A DNA stretch of 64,000 nucleotides from Sporosarcina sp. P33 (GTDB lineage: Bacteria; Bacillota; Bacilli; Bacillales_A; Planococcaceae). Positions 53,781 to 64,000 of the stretch are shown here, one piece after another. A program made the translations under genes and the position numbers. Location: contig NZ_CP015027.1 in assembly GCF_002077155.1 (NCBI RefSeq), positions 1,652,501-1,716,500 of the forward strand, given 5' to 3'. How positions within the stretch are numbered: position 1 is the first letter of the stretch; each line of letters starts with the position of its first letter. The notes beneath the pieces were generated by a model that saw nothing but the letters and a program-made list of their open reading frames with translations, searched no databases and was not told the origin of the DNA.

Positions 53781-55574
53781 TCATTTTCGCAAGTATCGAT
53801 CAAAGAATGCTACGGTCTCCATATGCATTGTGATTTGGTTAGCAGTTTTTTCTGTATGATGACCTTCATCTTCGAAAACAATAAATTTCACTGGTGATTT
53901 ACGTGATTGTAAATCGTCCACCAGCTGTTGTGCTTCACTAACAGGCACCCGTGTATCATTTCGTCCATGGAAAACCAATAAAGGAGCTTGAATTTTATCT
54001 GTCAAATTCATAGGGGCAATCTTATCAAAATACTTGCTGTATTGTTCCAATGAACCATATTCACTCTCACGTAAATATCTGCGCCATTCTCCAGTGTTTT
54101 GTAAAAATGTTTTCAGATTCGACATTCCCACGATATCCACCCCTGCTGCCCATAAATTAGGATAGTGGGTTAAAGCCGCCAGCACCATGAATCCTCCATA
54201 ACTTCTGCCTATGATGCCAATTTTATCTTCTGCTACCTGATGTGTCGCTGTTAATTCTTTCGCTAAACAAGCCAGATCTTCAACCGCGTCTAAGCGTTTG
54301 TCTGCGTCATCCATTTGTAAAAACGATCTGCCATAGCCGTTACTTCCGCGAATATTCGGTGCAGCGACAGCCATTCCCTTGTGCACTAAGTATTGTACAA
54401 CAGGATTGTATTCAGCCTTCGTTTGTGATTCTGGCCCGCCATGGACATAGATTACAGCTGGTTGATTAACTGAAGCGTCTTTATTATAGAAAAAGTATGG
54501 AACTTCTAATCCATCAAATGAATGAAAGATGCGCAATTCCGGCTCACACCAAAACTTGCCGACAGTCTTTGATTGACCTATAAAAGTTAGTCGATTCACT
54601 TTTTTCGATGCTACGTCATAACTCCAAATATCTCCCGGTGCTATAGGAGTTTTTAAAGTGAAAATCAAAATCTCATTTGTTAACCAAGACATGGAACTGA
54701 TAACGCCTTTAGGAATACCGTCTGCTAACTCACAAGCTTTTAATTGTGGAGAATAAAATCCTAAACGATTAATCCCACCTTCATTCAACGTAAAGGCGAG
54801 TAACTCTTTTTCAGGCGAAAAGCTAATTTCCTCCATATCCCACTTTTCCCAGTGAAGTAACTTTTCAATTTGTGCCGGCTGGTCTACTGAAAATCTGCAT
54901 AGATGCAAGGTCTCTTCTTTATAATCGCTTAACATATACACATTATTTGAAATCGTATCGGCAATCGGCATTTCATAGCGCGAAGAAACGTCTTGATTTC
55001 CAATTACATTTATTGAACCATTATGGATATGTACTACAGACAGCGTACTATCGATGTTCGTTACTTTACTGCTTACAATTATATTTTCGTCGTCAATCCA
55101 GCTTACCGGTATACAATTTGCATCGTGCGAGTATACTTTCTTGATTTCTTTTGTCTCTATATCCACAATAAATACGTCAAAAAAACCTGCCGCTCTTCGA
55201 TTACTCGAAAAGGATAGAAATTTGCCGTTAGGAGACCAGCCTCCGATATGATGGAAATGGTCCGGTGATACTACCAAAGGTATCAATTCTTTAATTTCAG
55301 CATCAGTTCGATATGCATATATTTGTTGTTTTTCATTTCCTTTATAATCCATACCGATGACAGTCCAATCACCTTTCGGACCGTGATACACATCCATTAC
55401 ACGGTCCGGTGTTTCAATAACCTGTACCGGTTTATTTTCTTCATTCAGCGTCCAAAGTTCAGCTTTTCCTGTGAACTTAGACAGGAATGTGAATTGACTT
55501 TCCCCTGATATAGCCTGTGATTGAAAAGCTGAATTTACATTTAAAAAGTCTACTAAGATTTCTTCATCTGACAT
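53781..55574 (-). CDS. S9-family prolyl oligopeptidase-like peptidase
   Basis: The 597-aa protein has an N-terminal beta-propeller-like region (about 1-330) and a C-terminal alpha/beta hydrolase domain. The triad is Ser458 (GRSYGGF), Asp540 (GRNDTRVP) and His572 (DEGHH). It has no signal peptide, so it acts in the cytoplasm on short peptides. ATG 55574 follows AGGAGG. Confidence 0.9.
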   Translation of the reverse strand: MSDEEILVDFLNVNSAFQSQAISGESQFTFLSKFTGKAELWTLNEENKPVQVIETPDRVMDVYHGPKGDWTVIGMDYKGNEKQQIYAYRTDAEIKELIPLVVSPDHFHHIGGWSPNGKFLSFSSNRRAAGFFDVFIVDIETKEIKKVYSHDANCIPVSWIDDENIIVSSKVTNIDSTLSVVHIHNGSINVIGNQDVSSRYEMPIADTISNNVYMLSDYKEETLHLCRFSVDQPAQIEKLLHWEKWDMEEISFSPEKELLAFTLNEGGINRLGFYSPQLKACELADGIPKGVISSMSWLTNEILIFTLKTPIAPGDIWSYDVASKKVNRLTFIGQSKTVGKFWCEPELRIFHSFDGLEVPYFFYNKDASVNQPAVIYVHGGPESQTKAEYNPVVQYLVHKGMAVAAPNIRGSNGYGRSFLQMDDADKRLDAVEDLACLAKELTATHQVAEDKIGIIGRSYGGFMVLAALTHYPNLWAAGVDIVGMSNLKTFLQNTGEWRRYLRESEYGSLEQYSKYFDKIAPMNLTDKIQAPLLVFHGRNDTRVPVSEAQQLVDDLQSRKSPVKFIVFEDEGHHTEKTANQITMHMETVAFFDRYLRK

Positions 55575-55595
55575 ACATATCCCTCCTACACGGTA

Positions 55596-56591
55596 TTACT
55601 CATATAAATGACATGAAACAAAATGCTCTTTCTCAATCTCTCTGCTTTGAGGCTTAATTTCCTTACACTTATCCATTGCGAACGGACAGCGCGTGTGGAA
55701 TACACAACCTGAAGGAGGGTTCAAAGGGGATGGAATCTCACCCTTTAGAGTAATTCTTTCTCTTTTGATTCTTGGATTCGGCATAGGAATCGCAGATAAT
55801 AGTGCTTGTGTATAAGGATGCAATGGATTTCCAATCAATTTTTCCGTAGGTGCTGTCTCTACTAAATTCCCTAGATACATGACTCCAATTCGATCAGAAA
55901 TATGACGAACTACACTAATATCATGGGCGATAAATAGATACGTCAATTTATACTCTTTTTGCATTCTCTGTAATAAATTAATGACTTGCGATTGAACCGA
56001 AACGTCAAGTGCTGAGACAGGCTCATCGCAAATAATTAACTTAGGGTTAGCGATCAATGCCCTCGCCAAACCTATTCGCTGACGTTGTCCACCAGAAAAT
56101 TCATGCGGGTATCGATAATAATGATCTAATTGAAGACCTACCTTTTGCATAATTTCCATCACTCGCTCGGTATGTTCTTTCCGCTCGCCAAGTCCGTGAA
56201 TAATGAGAGGTTCCTCCAATGTTTTACCGATTCTCTTTCTAGGATTCAATGAAGAATAAGGGTCTTGGAATACCATTTGGATTTCTTCACGCGTTTTGCG
56301 CATTTCTTTGTTTGATTGCTGAAATATATCGTCGTCGCGATAAATCGCTTCCCCTTCAGTCGGCTCCATCAATCTCATAATTGTCCGACCCGTAGTACTT
56401 TTACCGCAACCTGACTCACCTACGAGACCAAATGTTTCACCTTCGTATAACGTAAAGTTTAGATTGTCCACTGCTTTTACAACTTGTTGATTGCCTTTGA
56501 TCATTCCAAGGGACCCTTTTACAGGAAAGTACTTCTTTAAACCTTTCACTTCCAAAAGAACTTTACGCTCCGACTCATTTTGCTGAAGCAT
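55596..56591 (-). CDS. Oligopeptide ABC transporter ATP-binding protein (OppF type)
   Basis: The 331-aa ATPase has Walker [11 protein letters not shown], the signature [10 protein letters not shown] and Walker [15 protein letters not shown]. The OppF/DppF C-terminal domain has the Cys-rich [19 protein letters not shown] region. It overlaps the OppD-type gene by 17 nt and energises the same transporter. Confidence 0.9.
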   Translation of the reverse strand: MLQQNESERKVLLEVKGLKKYFPVKGSLGMIKGNQQVVKAVDNLNFTLYEGETFGLVGESGCGKSTTGRTIMRLMEPTEGEAIYRDDDIFQQSNKEMRKTREEIQMVFQDPYSSLNPRKRIGKTLEEPLIIHGLGERKEHTERVMEIMQKVGLQLDHYYRYPHEFSGGQRQRIGLARALIANPKLIICDEPVSALDVSVQSQVINLLQRMQKEYKLTYLFIAHDISVVRHISDRIGVMYLGNLVETAPTEKLIGNPLHPYTQALLSAIPMPNPRIKRERITLKGEIPSPLNPPSGCVFHTRCPFAMDKCKEIKPQSREIEKEHFVSCHLYE

Positions 56592-57597
56592 ATTTCAACG
56601 CCCCCTCTTTTTTTGCAATGTCTTCATAATGCCAGCATCTGACTTTCTGGCTATCACTTGCTACTTCGAGTCCAGGCACCTTTGTTCGGCATAAGTTATC
56701 CGCAAATTCGCATCTTGCTGCAAAACGGCAGCCTTGTGGAACATTATCTAAAGACGGCACAATCCCTTTAATGACATGAAGTTCCTCTCCTCTGTCACCA
56801 TCCATTTGCGGGATTGATTTGATCAATCCTTTAGTATAGGGATGCAGCGGGTTCTCAAATAAGCTATATATGTCAGCCTCTTCCACAATTTGTCCTAGAT
56901 ACATTACGACTACACGATCACAAAGCTCTGCTACCACGCCAAGGTCATGTGTGATAAACACAACACCCATATTAAACTGTTCATTTAAATCTTTAATCAA
57001 GTCTAATATTTGTGATTGGATTGTCACATCAAGAGCTGTAGTCGGCTCGTCTGCGATTAATAAGCTGGGATTACAAGCCAGGGACATTGCAATCATTACA
57101 CGTTGTCTCATACCCCCTGATAACTGGTGGGGATAATCATGTACTCTTTTCTCTGGTGCGGGAATGCCTGTCAACTTCAGCATTTCCACAGCCTGCTTAT
57201 ATGCTTCTTCTTTGGATACTTTTTGATGCAGCATGATCGATTCAGCGATTTGAAACCCAATCGTCAATACCGGATTTAATGAACTAAGTGGATCCTGGAA
57301 AATCATAGAGATTTCATTGCCGCGTGCATCCCGCATTTCAGATTGAGACAACTTCAATAAATCAGTATCTCCCCTGAATATGATTTCCCCCTCATATTCA
57401 ACTAAGTATTTCTCATCGAATAATCGCAGAATAGACTGGGAAGTAACACTCTTTCCACAACCGGACTCCCCTACTACACCTAATATTTCTCCACTGTCGA
57501 CATGAAAAGATACATCATCAACAGCCGTTACCTGTCCTGTCTCCGTATTAAAATGCGTTCTCAAGTTTCTAACGTCCAATAATTTATTACCAGTCAT
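56575..57597 (-). CDS. Oligopeptide ABC transporter ATP-binding protein (OppD type)
   Basis: The 340-aa ATPase has Walker [11 protein letters not shown], the signature LSGGMRQRV and Walker [15 protein letters not shown]. The C-terminal [19 protein letters not shown] is the OppD iron-sulphur-like Cys cluster. It is the third gene of the Opp block. Confidence 0.9.
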   Translation of the reverse strand: MTGNKLLDVRNLRTHFNTETGQVTAVDDVSFHVDSGEILGVVGESGCGKSVTSQSILRLFDEKYLVEYEGEIIFRGDTDLLKLSQSEMRDARGNEISMIFQDPLSSLNPVLTIGFQIAESIMLHQKVSKEEAYKQAVEMLKLTGIPAPEKRVHDYPHQLSGGMRQRVMIAMSLACNPSLLIADEPTTALDVTIQSQILDLIKDLNEQFNMGVVFITHDLGVVAELCDRVVVMYLGQIVEEADIYSLFENPLHPYTKGLIKSIPQMDGDRGEELHVIKGIVPSLDNVPQGCRFAARCEFADNLCRTKVPGLEVASDSQKVRCWHYEDIAKKEGALKYASAK

Positions 57598-57636
57598 GAA
57601 ATAAACCTCCTTTTCACTGCGTTGCTCATCGTACTG

Positions 57637-58539
57637 TTATTTACGTGTATGCGGATCAATGTAGTCACGAATTCCATCACCTAGTAAATTAAGCCCCAAG
57701 ACAGACAGCACAATCAAAATCCCAGGGAATACCGTCATCCACCACGCGCTAAATATAACTACCTTGCCATCATGCAAGATATTCCCCCAGCTAGGTTCGG
57801 GTGCTGGAATTCCTGCACCTAGGAAACTTAAAGCAGCTTCCGTAATAATGGCGTCAGCAAAAATAAAGGATGCTTGCACTACCAGTGGTGCAATGGTGTT
57901 TGGCGCAATATGTAATACGATAATTCTCCAAGTTTTTGCACCTTGAGCACGAATTGCTTCTATATATGTTTCTTCTCGTACGACGAGCGCTGCTGAACGT
58001 ACCACACGCGCCACGTTCGGAATAAATACGATTGTTAATGCGATGATTACGTTTTCTTTTTTCGGTCCAAGTGCAGCCACTAAAGCAATCGCCAGAAGAA
58101 CCCCGGGAATCGCCATAAGTCCATCGCATATTCTCATTAGAATATTATCAAGCGCGCGATAATAACTAGCCAACAAGCCAAATATCATTCCGAAGAAACA
58201 AGCCAATGCAGCGACTGATAAGCCAACGCTTAGCGATACGCGTGCACCATATGCCATTCTTGATAATAAGTCCCGGCCAAAGTTATCTGTGCCAAGCAAA
58301 TGGGCAGCGCTTGGGGCTTGCAGCCGATCTGTTACGATCATTTCGTAAGGTCCGTAAGAAATGAGAAAGGGACCGACAATAGCCAGTAATAGTAGGAAAA
58401 TCATTGTGATTCCGCCGATTACCATACCACGGTTCCTCATGATTCTTTTGAACATAAGAGCTTTTTGTTGTTTTTTTAAACGCTTCTTTGCTTCTAAAAA
58501 TTCATCCTGCACTATACTATTTTCTTGAATAAGATTCAT
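57637..58539 (-). CDS. Oligopeptide ABC transporter permease (OppC type)
   Basis: The 300-aa permease has six hydrophobic segments and the EAA loop EAIRAQGAKTWRIIVLHIAPN. The N-terminal hydrophilic region precedes helix 1. ATG 58539 fits GGAGGG better than the ATG two codons upstream. Confidence 0.88.
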   Translation of the reverse strand: MNLIQENSIVQDEFLEAKKRLKKQQKALMFKRIMRNRGMVIGGITMIFLLLLAIVGPFLISYGPYEMIVTDRLQAPSAAHLLGTDNFGRDLLSRMAYGARVSLSVGLSVAALACFFGMIFGLLASYYRALDNILMRICDGLMAIPGVLLAIALVAALGPKKENVIIALTIVFIPNVARVVRSAALVVREETYIEAIRAQGAKTWRIIVLHIAPNTIAPLVVQASFIFADAIITEAALSFLGAGIPAPEPSWGNILHDGKVVIFSAWWMTVFPGILIVLSVLGLNLLGDGIRDYIDPHTRK

Positions 58540-58554
58540 GCTCATCCCTCCTCA

Positions 58555-59505
58555 TTACTTTTTGTTCAAACGAACACGTGGATCTACTACACCATACAGT
58601 AAATCAATAATTAAATTAATGAATACATAAGTACATGTAACAAACAGAACTACACCTTGAATAACTGCATAGTCCCTGCGTTCTACGGAATTGATGATCA
58701 GCTGGCCAATACCAGGAATGTTAAAAATGGTCTCGGTTACGACAGCCCCGGCAATAAGCGCCCCTAACGTTTGCCCAATAACGGTTAGTATAGGGAGGAA
58801 AGAGTTACGTAATGTGTGTCTCATTACGACTAAATATTCGCTTACACCTTTTGATCTTGCAGTTTTAATATAGTTCATATTCAGAACTTCTAATAGACTG
58901 GAACGAGTCATTCTGGCAATCAATGCCGCGTGCATAGAGCCCAATGCTATAGAAGGTAAGATTAAGTATTTAATATGTTCAACAAATCCTGCGCTTAGTG
59001 GCTGGTATCCCGCGACGGGCAACCATTGCAGCTTAACACCGAACAGTAATATTAAAAATAAACCAAGTAAAAAACTTGGTACACTCATACCGAGTAAGGA
59101 AATGCCCATCACTGTACGATCCGTATTCGTCCCTCTACGTGTTGCAGCCAAGATACCAATCGGAATAGAAATGATTAATGAGATGAATGCTGCAATAATA
59201 GCTACCGAAACGGTCGGCGCTAAGTGACTCAAAATTGCATCGATTACGGGTTGCTTCATAAAATATGATGTTCCTAAATCACCCTGCAACGCATTTAGGA
59301 TCCAATGACCGTATTGCGCAATAATCGGTAAATCTAACCCAAGTTCTTCACGTAAATCTTGTATTTGTTGTTCAGTAGCTTCTTCTCCCAGCAACATCGC
59401 TGCCGGATCACCCGGTGTCAAATGAATAATCATGAAAATGACAACAGAAACTATAAATAAAACAGGGATTAAAGATAGCAGTCTATTGATGAAGTATGAT
59501 CTCAT
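58555..59505 (-). CDS. Oligopeptide ABC transporter permease (OppB type)
   Basis: The 316-aa permease begins MRSYFINRLLSLIPVLFIVSVVIF, typical of OppB/DppB. Its EAA loop is YIKTARSKGVSEYLVVMRHTLRNS. ATG 59505 follows AGGAGG. It is immediately downstream of the disrupted binding-protein gene; the IS may affect its expression. Confidence 0.9.
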   Translation of the reverse strand: MRSYFINRLLSLIPVLFIVSVVIFMIIHLTPGDPAAMLLGEEATEQQIQDLREELGLDLPIIAQYGHWILNALQGDLGTSYFMKQPVIDAILSHLAPTVSVAIIAAFISLIISIPIGILAATRRGTNTDRTVMGISLLGMSVPSFLLGLFLILLFGVKLQWLPVAGYQPLSAGFVEHIKYLILPSIALGSMHAALIARMTRSSLLEVLNMNYIKTARSKGVSEYLVVMRHTLRNSFLPILTVIGQTLGALIAGAVVTETIFNIPGIGQLIINSVERRDYAVIQGVVLFVTCTYVFINLIIDLLYGVVDPRVRLNKK

Positions 59506-60098
59506 TCACTGTTTCCTCCTATTCAGAACATAATAAGCAGATTGCCTGCCCACTTTATAAGATAACGGCTCTACCTTCTAAGTAAGAGCCGTTTCTAGAA
59601 TTAATTGTTTTTCTTTACATTCCAAAGCAATGCTGTATTCAATATCTTGACATTCTCAATTTTGTCAGTTGTAGTAATGATGGAAGCGTAATGCCCAAAT
59701 AATGTATGGGGCACATAATCATTCCACATATACGCTTGTAAATCACTCCACTGCGCAAGGGCATCTTCTTTAGTTTCCGCTACACGAATTTCTTCGAGTG
59801 AAGCAGTAATTTTCTCATCATCTGTCCAGCCCGAATACGTCGGATTTAATACCAGTAACTGAGATGGTGTCGTGACATATCCTGTACCGACAAGCAGAAG
59901 ATCCCAGTTATCAGGGTTAGAGCGCTTTTCAAGTAGAGTAGGCCAATCGTAGATTTCTAGTTTCGCATTGACGCCCATCTGTGCTAGTTGTTCTTTTAGA
60001 ACGACAGCCGCATTATAATGGTGGTCATAATCCTTAGTAGAATAAAGGACGACCTCTAGACTGACCTAGCGATATGAGACACATATAAAACACCATGA

Positions 60099-60935
60099 TT
60101 AGGCTGCTTTGACACCATATTTTATCGGTGTCAGGTAGCCTAATTTTTCTTGGATACGTTCTTCATTATAATAATTTAAATAGGCAATTACTCGTTCAAC
60201 TACAATATTATTGCGTAATGAATTAAATTTAACGTATTGAAATTCTTCAGATTTCAGACTCGAATGAAATGATTCAATCACCGCATTGTCCCAACAGTTT
60301 CCTCGACGTGACATGCTGCCGATCAGGTCGTTATCCTTGATATAGGCTTGATACGCGTATGACGTATACACACTCCCTTGATCCGAATGTATAATCACTC
60401 CTGTGGGGTGGTTTCTCGCAGCTAGTGCCGCCTTTAATGTGTCAATTACGAGTGGTGTCTGTTGATGGTCGTATAATTTGTAAGCAACAATTTCATTATT
60501 GTATAAATCCATAATGGTTGAAAGATATTTTGTCGTACTACCATACTGGATATAGGTGATGTCGGTTACCCACTTCTGATTCGGTTCACTAGCTGTGAAA
60601 TTACGTTTAAGAAGATCTGGGGCAATTATGATACTTTCCCCTTGAGATTTCCACTTTCGTTTAGGCTTGATACGACACTGTAAGTTATGCTTTTGCATGA
60701 GGCGTTGAACCGTATTGCGATTCAATTCTATGTTGTATTCCTGCTTTAGAAATGCTTTGATTTTTCTATGTCCATTCCGATATTTAGTGCGTTTACACAA
60801 TTCTATAATAGCCTCCTCTTCCACTGAAAGAGACTTATCCGTTTCCTCCAGACGCCACCTATAGTAGGTAGCTCGTGGTACTCCTAATGCGGATAAAATG
60901 GCTGTTATTGTATACTTCTTTTTTAGTTTTTCCAC
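60099..60935 (-). CDS. IS3-family transposase OrfB (DDE integrase core)
   Basis: The 278-aa frame has an HTH_21-like region (YRNGHRKIKAFLKQ) and an rve integrase core. DDE residues are in WVTDITYIQ, IHSDQGSVYTS and GNCWDNAVIESFHSSLK. It lies in the -1 frame relative to orfA; continuing that frame upstream gives KEIVLQIVEKLKKKYT, so an orfAB fusion by -1 frameshifting is likely. Confidence 0.93.
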   Translation of the reverse strand: MEKLKKKYTITAILSALGVPRATYYRWRLEETDKSLSVEEEAIIELCKRTKYRNGHRKIKAFLKQEYNIELNRNTVQRLMQKHNLQCRIKPKRKWKSQGESIIIAPDLLKRNFTASEPNQKWVTDITYIQYGSTTKYLSTIMDLYNNEIVAYKLYDHQQTPLVIDTLKAALAARNHPTGVIIHSDQGSVYTSYAYQAYIKDNDLIGSMSRRGNCWDNAVIESFHSSLKSEEFQYVKFNSLRNNIVVERVIAYLNYYNEERIQEKLGYLTPIKYGVKAA

Positions 60936-60946
60936 AATCTGAAGAA

Positions 60947-61264
60947 CTATTTCTTTCTCAATCTCCTTTCGATCTCCATGTACTTTTTTAGAATCTCATT
61001 CTCCATTTTTAAATGAGACATCTGTCGTTCTTTCTTGTCCGCTTCACTCGAAAGTTCTGGTCCATGACCGAAGGTATATTGTTTACCTATCGGTTGATCA
61101 AAACGATATATTTCATTTGCACGATACCATCTCATCCAGGTTTCAATCTGGGATTTATTTTTGACTCCGTGCTTCTCCATAATTTCTTTAGTTGTTAATT
61201 CCCCACTCAATTTATCTTTGACAACTGCCCATTTTACTTCGCTTGAATATACGTTTTTGCCCAC
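60947..61264 (-). CDS. IS3-family transposase OrfA (helix-turn-helix)
   Basis: The 105-aa product starts at GTG 61264 behind GGAGGTG. It has the OrfA HTH (GELTTKEIMEKHGVKNKSQIETWMRWYRAN) and a C-terminal leucine-zipper-like segment (HLKMENEILKKYMEIERRL). The upstream part of the open frame lies in the IS end and is not coding. A purine-rich run near its end may be the frameshift site. Confidence 0.9.
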   Translation of the reverse strand: MGKNVYSSEVKWAVVKDKLSGELTTKEIMEKHGVKNKSQIETWMRWYRANEIYRFDQPIGKQYTFGHGPELSSEADKKERQMSHLKMENEILKKYMEIERRLRKK

Positions 61265-62574
61265 GCAAAAACACCTCCGTTGTAAGTACTTTTTACAAGT
61301 GTACCACTTCGAAGGTGTTTTATATTGTCTCAAAAATTTAGGTTAGCCCACTCCTCATTATTGTAGCCTGCCTCTTTTAGCAGTTGTTTCGCTTTTTCCG
61401 GATCATTTTGATTGTAGCTTTCGCTTCCCGCATCTGTTGCCCAATCTTCGTTATCGGGACTCATATAGCCAGCATCCAGTTTATATAAATCTTCATTTCC
61501 TACTGCCGCAAGCATAATGGAGTTAGCATCGATTCCTTCATTAATCGCCTGTCGAATAGCTAGATTACTCATTACACCAGTCTTTTTGTTATATGCAACG
61601 TTGATCGTTCCGCTATCAAAAGAAGAGAACGTATTTAAGTTCTTCGTGTTCATCAATTGATCATAACTGTCAAATGGCATATTTAACGCGATATCGTATT
61701 CACCTGTCTGAATACCAGCAAGTCGAGTAGAAGAATCTGTTACGATATGGAATTCAATCGCGTCAAGATGGGGTGTTTTATCTCCAATCAGACCATCCGA
61801 TTCTCCTTCTGCTGCTGCATATTGATCAAATTTCTCCAAGCGGATGAACTGATCCTGCTTCCACTCAACAAACTTAAATGGACCTGTACCAATATTCTCT
61901 GTTACGCCGTCTTCTTTTGCAGAGGCTATAACTTCAGATGGCATGATAGCAGGGAATTGGCCACGGCCAGCCATAATGTCGAGTACATCTGTTATAGGAG
62001 TCTGTAATTTCATTTCGACAGTGTAATCACCAGTTGCTTCAAACGTTGCACCTTCTAAAAGAAGTTGCGCGCGGGATGACTTTTCCAACCATCTATTCAT
62101 GGAAGCTACGACGTCTTCAGATGTCATTTCCTTTTCATTGTGGAACTTGACACCTTTTCTTAATTCAAATGTATACGTAAGTCCATCGTCGCTTTTCTCT
62201 ATTGTCTCTGCCAACATAGGTTCTGCCTGTTGTTTACTATTTTGCGCTACAAGTGTTTCGTAAATATTAATCGCAACATCAATTGCATCTGTTGAAGTAG
62301 TCAATTGAACATCCAGTGTTGGCGGTTGTGCGCTCATTGCCACTTTTACTTCTCCGCCGTCTGACGCTTCTGATTTTCCTTCTGCTGTTTTCCCGCTATC
62401 TTTTCCACACGCCGCTAGCACAAATAATAAAACAAATGCCGACAATAAAATTCCCATTCTTTTCATAACTTTTCCTCCAACCTATTATTTTATCAGGATA
62501 ATAAAGCGCTTTCATTTCTAGTCAAATTACTTTCTAATCTATTCATCAGCTGCATAATCGAACTATGATTCTAA

Positions 62575-63900
62575 TTATCTAAATTCGTTTTCAATAGTAA
62601 ATTTAGCAATCCCTCCGATGATTTCAATGTAAGCTGCCAAACCAATCTCCAATACTTTTTCATTTATGTCGAACTTCTCATGATGATGACCGGCAGCCAA
62701 ATCTGTACCAAAAATCATATACGTACTTAGTCCACCGTTCTCGATCACTTTATTCATCATATATGTTGCGTCTTCTGATCCTATAGGAAATGGTGCACTA
62801 TCCAACACTTTATCTACAATTGGAACGTCAGATAGAACTTTTTGAATATAATTCTTCAATTGTTTACTGGATTGACTCGTATTCGCCTCTCCAACAATCT
62901 CTACTTTATAGTCAATATCATACATTTGTGCGGCACCTTTAATAATATTCATCGCCTTAGCCACCATATATGTATTGATTTCTGTCGTTTCTCCACGAGT
63001 TTCTACCTGCATTTCAGCAAAAGCGGGAATAATATTACGATCGTACCCTGAGCGTAATTTACCTACGTTTATTTGTGATTGACCTTTACCGCTTCTCGGT
63101 ATGCTATGCAAATTAAGGACTGCGGAAGATGCGGCCAATAAAGCGTTTTTCCCCTCTTCCGGAAAACCACCCGCATGGGAAGCTTTACCTTTGAATACGA
63201 CATTGAATTTCGTAGTGGCAAGAAAGTTATCAATTCCACTGACTACTGTTCCCAAATCAACATTTATACCTACATGCGATGTAAGGAAGAGATCAACGTC
63301 GTCAACAACTCCCGCAGCAACCATTGACTTTGCACCTCTTACTCCTTCTTCAGCAGGTTGGAATATTAATTTATATGTACCTGTAAGCTCCTCGCGATGT
63401 TTTGCCAGATAATTTGCTACGGCAAGTCCAATCGATGTATGTGCGTCATGCCCGCATGCATGCATCTCCCCTTCGTGGATGGAGGCAAAGTTTTGCTCCA
63501 CTGGCACATGACTGATGTCAACGCTTTCATTAATATGAAGCGCATCCATATCAAAACGAATACCGACAGTGGGACCCGGTTTATTCATTCGGATTGTTCC
63601 TACGACCCCTGTGTAGCCGCCAGTAAAATAATTTACCCACTTTCTATTTGCGCCTTCATCAATTGCCCTCTGTTCATGCCGGGCCAGTATCTCATGGGGG
63701 GGAACACCCATACGTGACTGTTCATCGATAACCTCTTTACCAAGTTGTAATTCATAACCAAGAGCTTCTAATTCATCTGCCACAATAGATGCAGTTCTGA
63801 ACTCCAGCCAACCGGGTTCTGCATACTTATGGAGATCCCGGCGCCAACGAGTCATTAAAGGGATCAACTCATCGATACACCGAGCTTGTTGACTAACCAT
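62575..63900 (-). CDS. abgA: AbgA-like M20D amidohydrolase (p-aminobenzoyl-glutamate hydrolase type)
   Basis: The 441-aa protein matches AbgA over its length: WRRDLHKYAEPGWLEFRTA, MHACGHDAHTSIG, FQPAEEGVRGAKSMV and FGTDLAAGHHHEKFD. M20D metal ligands (Cys/His in ACGHDAH, Glu-Glu in PAEEG, terminal His) are all present. It cleaves amide-linked aromatic or acyl amino acids. It is the gene upstream of the broken binding-protein gene on the same strand. The exact substrate is inferred. Confidence 0.86.
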   Translation of the reverse strand: MVSQQARCIDELIPLMTRWRRDLHKYAEPGWLEFRTASIVADELEALGYELQLGKEVIDEQSRMGVPPHEILARHEQRAIDEGANRKWVNYFTGGYTGVVGTIRMNKPGPTVGIRFDMDALHINESVDISHVPVEQNFASIHEGEMHACGHDAHTSIGLAVANYLAKHREELTGTYKLIFQPAEEGVRGAKSMVAAGVVDDVDLFLTSHVGINVDLGTVVSGIDNFLATTKFNVVFKGKASHAGGFPEEGKNALLAASSAVLNLHSIPRSGKGQSQINVGKLRSGYDRNIIPAFAEMQVETRGETTEINTYMVAKAMNIIKGAAQMYDIDYKVEIVGEANTSQSSKQLKNYIQKVLSDVPIVDKVLDSAPFPIGSEDATYMMNKVIENGGLSTYMIFGTDLAAGHHHEKFDINEKVLEIGLAAYIEIIGGIAKFTIENEFR

Positions 63901-64000
63901 ATAAAACCTTCTCTCCTTTTATATTAAAGGACATTTCCTTTATCGTTCCGTTAATGGTAATTTGAATTTATACTATTGTCAATACTTTTTAATAAATTTG

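Larger units (their letters stand above)
60057..61350 (-). mobile_element. IS3-family (IS150-like) insertion sequence, 1294 bp
   Basis: The ends form an imperfect inverted repeat of about 38 bp, including GAGACA and ATATAAAACACC on both sides. Flanking CTC (60054-60056 and 61351-61353; GAG on the minus strand) is a 3-bp target duplication. Two overlapping frames encode orfA and orfB. Both look intact. Confidence 0.92.
59601..62466 (-). pseudogene. Peptide-binding lipoprotein (OppA/DppA type) disrupted by an IS3-family element
   Basis: The N-terminal 372 codons (62466-61351) carry a lipobox with Cys20 and SBP-5 family motifs. After the IS, the C-terminal 150 codons (60053-59601) are in the same frame. 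Removing the IS and one GAG duplicate restores GYNNEEVVLYSTKDY and a 522-aa protein. The insertion therefore interrupts an otherwise intact gene. The N-terminal fragment now stops shortly inside the IS. ATG 62466 follows TTGGAGG. Confidence 0.92.

Noticed and set aside
60935..60947. Frameshift error between orfA and orfB
   Set aside because: IS3-family elements normally encode overlapping -1 frames; this is programmed architecture rather than damage.
1..64000. rRNA or tRNA genes
   Set aside because: No cloverleaf with GTTCRANNC T-loop or rRNA core sequences was recognised by eye.

Overview
The window looks like chromosome from a low-to-moderate GC, spore-forming member of the Firmicutes, most likely Planococcaceae/Sporosarcina-like. 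This is inferred from gene content and protein character, not from a database search. Evidence includes the cotJABC spore-coat operon, strong AGGAGG-type ribosome binding sites with frequent GTG/TTG starts, Bacillus-type TcyABC, YxlEFG, RsbQ and MDH proteins, and an S-layer-homology esterase.

Layout. 1-480: start of a BCCT osmolyte transporter running off the left edge. 0.6-7.2 kb: degenerate EAL/HDOD protein, cotJABC, a UbiB-type kinase and a large clade-2 catalase with a sigma-B-like promoter. 7.2-13 kb: LysR regulator divergent from a CofE-like ligase, an RsbQ hydrolase coupled to a PAS-GGDEF diguanylate cyclase, and a MarR-MFS pair. 13-18 kb: dicarboxylate symporter and SLH/GDSL esterase, with an IS1182-family element lodged in the terminator between them. 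17.9-20.6 kb: kynurenine operon kynU-kynB-kynA. 20.7-28.6 kb: alkyltransferase-like repair protein, cystine ABC transporter tcyABC, and APC, DASS and NhaC transporters. 28.6-37.8 kb: coiled-coil protein, DUF421, a 39-aa ORF, GNAT, yxlEFG, guaC, a YibE/F pair, and a ribonucleotide-reductase-alpha-like protein that lacks the catalytic segments and lies behind a cobalamin riboswitch. 38.3-39.8 kb: a 56-aa Cys-containing ORF and malate dehydrogenase.

39.9-52.4 kb holds a complete ethanolamine-utilisation microcompartment locus on the minus strand: eutW-eutV-[leader]-eutH-eutS-eutP-[leader]-eutA-eutB-eutC-eutL-eutE-eutM-pduL-eutN-BMC shell. The two internal leaders each end in an intrinsic terminator whose 5' arm overlaps a small hexaloop hairpin of the type bound by ANTAR proteins, and both share an upstream 11-mer. 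The expected logic is that EutW senses ethanolamine (and probably needs B12 status), EutV antiterminates, EutH imports, EutBC cleaves ethanolamine with AdoCbl inside the shell, EutE makes acetyl-CoA and PduL makes acetyl-phosphate. No eutG, eutT or eutQ is present. A 20-21 bp degenerate tandem array separates the shell operon from mdh.

52.5-64 kb: a peptide-uptake and peptide-hydrolysis block (M20 peptidase, S9 peptidase, Opp-type ABC transporter, AbgA-like M20D hydrolase). Its substrate-binding protein gene is split by an IS3-family element with a 3-bp target duplication.
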